Shown one piece after another: positions 58,770 to 64,000 of a stretch of DNA of 64,000 nt; positions within the stretch are counted from its first letter, which is position 1; the number at the start of each line of letters is the position of its first letter. The stretch is taken from NCBI GenBank assembly GCA_965220835.1, contig OZ244842.1, positions 868,001 through 932,000 on the forward strand, written 5' to 3'. Position numbers and translations under genes: made by a program. Origin of the DNA: Azophilus sp965220835. Lineage in GTDB: Bacteria; Pseudomonadota; Gammaproteobacteria; Pseudomonadales; Azotimanducaceae. The notes beneath the pieces are model-generated. The model did not search any database. It had not been told where the DNA came from and was given only the letters and a program-made list of their open reading frames with translations.

Positions 58770-61451
58770 TTAGCCGGAAGCCTTCTTCAGCGCCTCTTCG
58801 CGTTGCTGCCGGCGCATCACGCGAGGATCGTTCAAGGCTCGAGAGGGGGCGGGCGTTTGCGCCGCTTCAATTGCCGCCCCTTTCTTAGACGGGCCTTCGT
58901 TGGACGCACCCTCGTTCGAGACCCTGGCGGTAGAGGGACCTTCGCTTGAGGGGGCGTCACCAGAACGGCCTTCGCTAGAGGAGGCGTCACTAGAGCGGCC
59001 CTCACTCGAGGGGCGCTCACTGGACGGCGCCTCGGTCGCGGGCTTGGGCTGCGACACCTCGGCCGCAGGCGCGGGGCTCTGCTCGTTGCCTCTCTCGGTG
59101 CCGGCCGACTCCGCCGGAGAATGGGACGCATCCGACGGAGAAGGCGTGGCCTCGGGTGCGGACGTGGCCCCAACCGGAGCCTCGGCCTTGCCCGCAGCCG
59201 GTTCATGCCGCTTGGCGCCGCCTTCGCTTCGATGCTTGCCTTGGCGGGCTTCCTCGGCGATTTTGCCTCGGTTGCGACGTGGCCGACGCTTGCTCTGGGC
59301 CAGCGCCTCCTCATCGGGGGTGCGAGCCGCCGTCTCCTCGGCGGCAGCGCCTTGGGGTTGATCGGGTTGCTTCTGCGTTTGCCCTTGGCGGCCTTTACCT
59401 TTGCGGCCAACGTTCTTGTCGGCCGTCTCTTGAGGGGCTTGGGCTTCGCTAACGCCGGCTTCTTGTTCGCGGTTGCGGCGCTTAGGTTGCCGTTCGCCGT
59501 TCCTGCGCTTCGCCTTGCGCTCGCCCTGGCGATCCTCACCCTTGGGCTTGGCGTCCTTGGCGCCCGTCCTGCCGCCCTTGCCGCCACGCTTGGGGCCGCT
59601 GACCTTGGCCTTGTTCCGGTCGCCGTCCTTGGCCTGCTTCGGGCCCTTTGGCTTGGGCGAAGGCTTGGGTTTTGCGGCGCTCGGCCGCTCAGCAGCCTCC
59701 CGATCTTCTGACCCGCCGCCGTCCGAAAACAGGCTGGACGCGATTTTGCCGAACAGGCCCTTGCCGAACAGGCCCGTTTTTTGGGCGCCGGCCTTGTCTT
59801 CTGCTGGCGCCTGCGTTGCCTTGGGTGCGGGCACCGATGGCGCGGGTGGACGCACCGCCTGCACTGCGGCTTGCTCCGGCGTGTTGGCCGCGTCGCTGGC
59901 CTTTGGCTCGTCTGCCGAAGCGATGGTGGTGTCCGTCAGCTCATAGCTGGGCACATTGAGGTCGTCCACTGCCTGATCGTCGCGAATGCGCTGCACTTCG
60001 TACTGGGGCGTTTCCATGTTGACGTTGGGGACGATGACGATGTGGGTGTTGCTGCGGCGTTCGATGTCAGCCACCTCCGTGCGCTTCTCGTTGAGCAGGA
60101 AGGCAGCGACGTTCAGCGGCACCAGCGCCCGGATCTTGGAACTGCGCTCCTTCAAAGACTCCTCCTCCACGATGCGCAGTATGGCCAGCGCCAGCGATTT
60201 GACGTCCTGTATTCGGCCTTGGCCGCTGCATCGCGGGCAGACTTCGGTGGTCAGCTCCTCCAAGGAGGGGCGCAGCCGCTGGCGTGACATTTGCATTAGG
60301 CCAAACTGGGATATGCGGCCGATCTGCACCCTTGCCCGGTCAGGCTGCAGCGCGTTGCGCATGGTGTTCTCGACCGTCTTTTGGTTTTCGGTGCTCGACA
60401 TGTCGATGAAGTCGATCACGATCAAGCCGCCGACGTCGCGCAAACGCAATTGCCGGGCCACTTCCTCAGCCGCCTCAAGGTTGGTGTTCAAGGCGGTTTC
60501 CTCAATGTCCGCACCCTTGGTGGCCCGCGCCGAGTTGATGTCAATGGCCATCAGCGCCTCCGTGGGGTCGAAGACCACGGAACCCCCGGAAGGCAGCTTG
60601 ACCGTGCGGTTGAAGGCGCTGGCGATCTGGCTTTCGATTTGGTAGCGGGTGAACAGCGGGATGGCCTCATCGTAAAACTTCACCCGCTGGCGGTAGTTGG
60701 GCATGACCTGATCGACGAAGCTTGTGGCCTCATCAAAGGCGGCTTGGTTGTCGATGGTCAGTTCGCCGATGTCCTTGCCCAGATAGTCGCGAATGGCGCG
60801 CAGAATGAGGTTGTTCTCGGCGTAGAGCAGCTTGGGAGCGCGTTCGGTCTCGCTGGCATCGAGAATGGCCTTCCACACATTCAGCAGGTAGTCCAAGTCC
60901 CATTGCAGTTCCTCGACGCTTCGGCCAACGCCGGCCGTGCGTATGATGACGCCCATGCCCGAGGGGATGTCGAGCTCCGCCAAGGTCTCGCGCAGTTCGC
61001 TGCGGTCCCTGACCGACACTCTTCGCGAGACGCCGCCAGCCCGCGGATCGGTGGGCATCAGCACCATGTAGCGTCCCGCCAGGCTGATAAAGGTGGTGAC
61101 CGCAGCGCCCTTAGTGCCGCGCTCCTCCTTTTCCACTTGCACGACGAGTTCCTGCCCTTCCTTGAGCAGGTCTTGGATTTGCTTGCGTCCGCCCTCCGTG
61201 TTGGACTTCGATTCATCGAAGTTCTGCGGGGCGATGTCCTTCAGGGGCAGAAAACCGCGCTTTTCGGGGCCAAAGTCAACGAACGCCGCCTCCAGGCTGG
61301 GTTCAATGCGGATTACCTTGGCCTTGTAGACGTTGCCTTGCTTGCGCTCCCGGCGACGGTTTTCGATGTCGAGGTCATAGAGTTTCTGGCCATCGACCAG
61401 AGCCACCCGCAGTTCCTCGGGTTGGGTGGCGTTGATGAGCATGCGCTTCAT
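58770..61451 (-). CDS. rne: Ribonuclease E
   Basis: 893 aa from the ATG at 61451, preceded by AAGGAG (an upstream in-frame start would add 24 low-complexity residues). N-terminal half is catalytic: MKRMLINATQPEELRVALVD, S1 domain around 37-125 (NVYKAKVIRIEPSLEAAFVDF), the DNase I-like catalytic site MAIDINSARATKGADIEETAL near 302, and the Zn-link CPRCSGQGRIQ near 404. The C-terminal half is a disordered, Lys/Arg/Glu- and Ala/Pro-rich scaffold (KPKPSPKPKGPKQAKDGDRN) for RNA and degradosome partners, including a series of ~10-residue S-S-E-G-R/P-S repeats near residues 800-860. RNase E starts mRNA decay and processes rRNA and tRNA. Divergent from rluC. Confidence 0.97.
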   Translation of the reverse strand: MKRMLINATQPEELRVALVDGQKLYDLDIENRRRERKQGNVYKAKVIRIEPSLEAAFVDFGPEKRGFLPLKDIAPQNFDESKSNTEGGRKQIQDLLKEGQELVVQVEKEERGTKGAAVTTFISLAGRYMVLMPTDPRAGGVSRRVSVRDRSELRETLAELDIPSGMGVIIRTAGVGRSVEELQWDLDYLLNVWKAILDASETERAPKLLYAENNLILRAIRDYLGKDIGELTIDNQAAFDEATSFVDQVMPNYRQRVKFYDEAIPLFTRYQIESQIASAFNRTVKLPSGGSVVFDPTEALMAIDINSARATKGADIEETALNTNLEAAEEVARQLRLRDVGGLIVIDFIDMSSTENQKTVENTMRNALQPDRARVQIGRISQFGLMQMSRQRLRPSLEELTTEVCPRCSGQGRIQDVKSLALAILRIVEEESLKERSSKIRALVPLNVAAFLLNEKRTEVADIERRSNTHIVIVPNVNMETPQYEVQRIRDDQAVDDLNVPSYELTDTTIASADEPKASDAANTPEQAAVQAVRPPAPSVPAPKATQAPAEDKAGAQKTGLFGKGLFGKIASSLFSDGGGSEDREAAERPSAAKPKPSPKPKGPKQAKDGDRNKAKVSGPKRGGKGGRTGAKDAKPKGEDRQGERKAKRRNGERQPKRRNREQEAGVSEAQAPQETADKNVGRKGKGRQGQTQKQPDQPQGAAAEETAARTPDEEALAQSKRRPRRNRGKIAEEARQGKHRSEGGAKRHEPAAGKAEAPVGATSAPEATPSPSDASHSPAESAGTERGNEQSPAPAAEVSQPKPATEAPSSERPSSEGRSSDASSSEGRSGDAPSSEGPSTARVSNEGASNEGPSKKGAAIEAAQTPAPSRALNDPRVMRRQQREEALKKASG

Positions 61452-62339
61452 AGCATCTCCTTGGTTGTTTGGAGGCGCCGGAAGCGGTCGAGCGGGAACG
61501 GGAACGGATGCGGCTTCGCTCAAGCCGCGGAATTCACGGCCGGTGGATCAGCAGAAGATGGGCGCGGGGCGAGTGGTCAGCGAACCGCCCGCGCTGCGTC
61601 TCGGGGGCGGCGTCTTGAAACAAGTCATGCTGGTTTGCACTGCTAAGCCCAATGGTCTTGCTGGTTGCCGGCTGTGGGGTTGCACGTTATGCGATTGGGA
61701 CGGCGGCAAATTGGCGCGGCGTCCCGAGTTTTCCGTTCCAGGTCTTGCATTGACCGCAAGGCGCTGGTTTCAATTCAGTGTTTCGGTATCTTGATCAGTT
61801 GATCTTGGTTTGGTTGGGTCTGTCCTCGGCCTAATGGTCAGTTCAGACAATTGGTGGACTTCAGTGAATTCAGACTGGGTTGTTTCGCGCCTTCGCCCAC
61901 CTTGCTTTGTGGCGCGTTTCACTCATTGCATGTCGTTGAATGGCGCGCATCATAGCAGCAAGGCGGTTGGTCGGCAAACGCGAACCTTGGCCTGGGGGCC
62001 AAGGTTCGTGTGGAGTTTGGCTGGCGCCAAACTCCGCGAACTGCTTTGTTTCCAAGTTTCCAGGGGGTCAGGCCTTGATGTTGCCTCAGCTGCCTTCAGG
62101 ATGCGCCCTCGTCCTCGGGGGCCAAGGTTCGTTTGGAGTTTGGCTGGTGCCAAACTCCGCGAACTGCTTTGTTTCCAAGTTCCCAGGGGGTCAGGCGTTG
62201 ACGTTGCCTCAGCTGCCTTCAGGATGCGCCCTCGTCCTCGGGGGCCAAGGTTCGTGTGTTGTTTGGCTGGGGCCGAAATTCGGGAACAGGCCTTTGTTGG
62301 GGTTTTGGCGTGCTTTGGCGCCGTGCAGTTGAGGGCGTT
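61452..62339. promoter_or_regulatory. rne/rluC intergenic region (888 bp)
   Basis: No gene is supported here. It should contain the rne 5' leader (a long leader mediates RNase E autoregulation in E. coli) and both divergent promoters. 61452-61980 is ordinary sequence with an AT-richer patch at 61770-61960. 61981-62296 is the hairpin array described separately. Frames stay open through the array on both strands because its 123-bp period is a multiple of three, but none has a start with RBS or a recognisable protein. Confidence 0.6.
61981..62296. repeat. 123-bp tandem repeat array with strong hairpins upstream of rne and rluC
   Basis: GGGGGCCAAGGTTCG begins at 61994, 62117 and 62240, an exact 123-bp period. 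Units 1 and 2 differ at 5 of 123 positions; unit 3 is degenerate and ends near 62296. Within each of units 1 and 2, GGAGTTTGGC and GCCAAACTCC form a 10-bp hairpin extended by GTTCG/CGAAC. At the left edge CGAACCTTGGCC (61981-61992) and GGCCAAGGTTCG (61997-62008) form a perfect 12-bp stem. Confidence 0.95.
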
Positions 62340-63266
62340 ATGAGCGATTCGGTCAGACATGTGGAGATTGACGCTGATGCGGCGGGTCAGCGCATCGACA
62401 ACTTTCTTTTGGGTCGGTTGAAGGGGGTTCCCAAGACCCGGATTTACCGAATGCTGCGGCGTGGTGAAGTGCGCGTCAACGGCGCTCGGTGCAGCGTCCA
62501 CCGTCGGCTTGCGGCGGGTGACCGCGTCCGCATTCCACCGGTGCGAACCGCAGCGTCGCCGATCCCGGCCGTGCCTGCAAAGGCTTTGATGGCCCGGCTT
62601 GGTGAGCGGATTCTCTTTGAGGACAAAGGCCTATTGGTCATCGACAAGCCATCCGGCTTGGCGGTGCATGGCGGCAGCGGCGTTCGGCTCGGCCTTATCG
62701 AAACCCTTCGCATGGGGCGCAACGAGCGCTTCTTGGAATTGGCGCACCGGCTTGACCGGGATACGTCCGGTTGCCTGATGATTGCCAAGTCTCGTGCGGC
62801 GCTTGCAGAACTGCACCGCATGCTGCGGGCGCAGCGGGTTCGCAAGACCTATCAGCTGCTGGTCTGCGGGAGCTGGCCGCGCCGCCGGACGGTCGTCGAA
62901 AAGCCCTTGCACCGCTTCGCCACCGCCTCCGGCGAACGGCGGGTTCGCGTGGATGCCCAAGGCAAGCCGGCTCGGACCACCTTCAACCTGTTGCGCGAGT
63001 GCGCCGCGGCCTCCTGGCTCAGTGCCCGCCTGCACAGCGGGCGCACCCATCAGATTCGCGTTCATGCGGCCGCCAGCGGGCATCCGGTGCTCGGTGAGGA
63101 CAAATACGAAACCGCCGTTTCCGAGCAGTGCTCCAAGCTGGCGAATGTCAATCGCCTTTGCCTGCACGCGGTGCGCCTCAGCTTCGAGTGGGACGGCACC
63201 GAGCGGCGCTTTGAGGCGCCCGTGCCGGCTCTTTTCGAGGAGGCTTGGTCGCGCTTGTCAGGCTAG
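62340..63266 (+). CDS. rluC: 23S rRNA pseudouridine synthase RluC
   Basis: 308 aa from the ATG at 62340, with GAGGG upstream. N-terminal S4 RNA-binding domain (AGQRIDNFLLGRLKGVPKTRIYRMLRRGEVRVNG) followed by the catalytic domain with AHRLDRDTSGCLMIAKSRAA (catalytic Asp near residue 143), YQLLVCGSW and the C-terminal LHSGRTHQIRVHAAASGHPV. RluC modifies uridines 955, 2504 and 2580 of 23S rRNA in E. coli; the rne-rluC divergent arrangement matches RluC rather than RluD. It is followed by yceF with a nine-base convergent overlap. Confidence 0.95.
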   Translation: MSDSVRHVEIDADAAGQRIDNFLLGRLKGVPKTRIYRMLRRGEVRVNGARCSVHRRLAAGDRVRIPPVRTAASPIPAVPAKALMARLGERILFEDKGLLVIDKPSGLAVHGGSGVRLGLIETLRMGRNERFLELAHRLDRDTSGCLMIAKSRAALAELHRMLRAQRVRKTYQLLVCGSWPRRRTVVEKPLHRFATASGERRVRVDAQGKPARTTFNLLRECAAASWLSARLHSGRTHQIRVHAAASGHPVLGEDKYETAVSEQCSKLANVNRLCLHAVRLSFEWDGTERRFEAPVPALFEEAWSRLSG

Positions 63267-63866
63267 GCGGTGCGGTGAACCGAGAGGGTCCAGGCCGGCC
63301 TGGCGCAGCATGCGGCACAGGCGGATCAGTGGCAGCCCGATCAAGGCGTTGGGGTCGTCGCCCTCGATGCGATTGAACAGGGCGATGCCGAGCCCCTCCG
63401 AGCGGAACGAGCCCGCGCAGTCGAACGGCGTTTCGAGCTCAACGTAGCGGACGATTTCCTCCTTGCGCAACTCTCGGAAGTGCACGTGAGTGGACTCGGT
63501 TTCGAGCTGTTCGCTGCCGCTCGGCTCGCGCACGCACAGGCTGGTCAGAAACAGCACCCGCCGTCCGGATAGCCGGGTGAGTTGAGCGACGGCGCTGGGG
63601 GCGTCGCCGGGTTTGCCGAGAATGACTCTGCCGTCGGTGCCATCGGCCACCGCCACCTGATCCGAGGCGATGACGACGGCCTTGGGGCGCCCGTCGGCGA
63701 TCTTCGCCGCCTTGGCGGCAGCCAATCGCTGCACCAGCGCGGCGGCGGTTTCCCCGGGATAAGGCGTTTCGTCAATGTCAGGGCTGAGCGCCAGAAAGGG
63801 CAAGCCCAAGCGTTCCAGCAGGATGCGGCGATAGGGTGAGGAAGAGGCCAGAATCAACTCAGTCAT
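63258..63866 (-). CDS. yceF: Maf family nucleotide pyrophosphatase
   Basis: 202 aa. MTELILASSSPYRRILLERLG is the Maf N-terminal motif (S-x-S-x-x-R), DIDETPYPGETAAALVQRLAAAKA follows, VVIASDQVAVADG is the catalytic DQ motif, and FRSEGLGIALFNRIEGDDPNALIGLPL is the C-terminal signature. The family hydrolyses modified NTPs; the YceF branch acts on 7-methyl-GTP. In E. coli yceF also lies beside rluC. Here it is transcribed towards rluC, opposite to the usual direction, with a 9-bp overlap. The remaining 134 bp to the right edge hold nothing I can support. Confidence 0.94.
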   Translation of the reverse strand: MTELILASSSPYRRILLERLGLPFLALSPDIDETPYPGETAAALVQRLAAAKAAKIADGRPKAVVIASDQVAVADGTDGRVILGKPGDAPSAVAQLTRLSGRRVLFLTSLCVREPSGSEQLETESTHVHFRELRKEEIVRYVELETPFDCAGSFRSEGLGIALFNRIEGDDPNALIGLPLIRLCRMLRQAGLDPLGSPHRLA

Positions 63867-64000
63867 GGCAGGCGCTCAACGGTGCGCGTTAAGGGCGAAT
63901 TGTGCGCGCGTCGTTCGGCCGCTCACTTGTGCGCATGTGCGTGCAGGCGCGGGCAGCCTTGAAGCGCAGAAGATGCGCATAGTACCTATTCGGGTGCAGA

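Noticed and set aside
61810..62501. Open frames through the 123-bp repeats on both strands
   Set aside because: They exist because the repeat length is a multiple of three and the DNA is GC-rich. No start with RBS and no recognisable protein; the units differ at positions that do not favour synonymous changes in any one frame.
63973..64000. Start of a further gene (ATG at 63973) at the right edge
   Set aside because: Only nine codons are visible with no RBS, so it cannot be supported.

Overview
The window is high-GC, gene-dense DNA (many GTG/TTG starts, frequent 4-bp ATGA/GTGA gene overlaps) from a gammaproteobacterium. The main evidence is the right half: lolC-lolD-lolE, a DUF2062 gene, comEC, exbB-exbD, msbA/lpxK, kdsB, murB, rne, rluC and yceF in nearly the order known from Pseudomonas-type chromosomes, plus cysD-cysNC, clpB and galU.

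Positions 1-31.9 kb form an accessory catabolic island. It is built as five back-to-back transcription units, and each divergent promoter region (about 5.39, 10.59, 16.54, 22.76 and 31.37 kb) carries a version of one AT-rich 16-bp motif, consensus near TAATGATATGACAATA. The genes encode a PaaK-like ligase, an MmgE/PrpD protein, two class III CoA-transferases, an acyl-CoA dehydrogenase, three PuuE/polysaccharide-deacetylase-like hydrolases, isochorismatase-like and nitrilase-like proteins, a LeuC/LeuD-type hydro-lyase, an HMG-CoA-lyase-like aldolase, an aldehyde dehydrogenase, FAD oxidases, a methyltransferase, three VOC proteins, an MFS transporter, a TonB-dependent receptor, two proteins resembling bilin-lyase/lipocalin folds and a GntR regulator. 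I read this as one regulon for uptake and stepwise breakdown of an unidentified compound, possibly a nitrogen-containing ring that passes through an imide or half-amide stage.

From 32 to 42.4 kb lies a mixed region: an Lrp/AsnC regulator, small envelope or unknown proteins, tRNA-Arg(CCT), an HpaB-type flavin monooxygenase, a split membrane/spermidine-synthase-like pair, cysD-cysNC, the eroded remnant of a TonB-dependent receptor, an enoyl-CoA hydratase and an ApbE-type lipoprotein.

From 42.4 kb to the end lies the conserved envelope and RNA block: lipoprotein release (LolCDE), competence (ComEC), ClpB, GalU, an ExbB/ExbD motor, a single reading frame that fuses MsbA to LpxK, KdsB, an HSD10-like dehydrogenase, MurB, RNase E, RluC and a Maf-type pyrophosphatase. 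The 0.9-kb rne/rluC intergenic region holds a 123-bp tandem repeat rich in strong hairpins. The most unusual items are the five-site operator regulon, the MsbA-LpxK fusion, the rne/rluC hairpin array, an acyl-CoA dehydrogenase leader made of tandem Shine-Dalgarno-like repeats, and island hydrolases that lack canonical catalytic residues.
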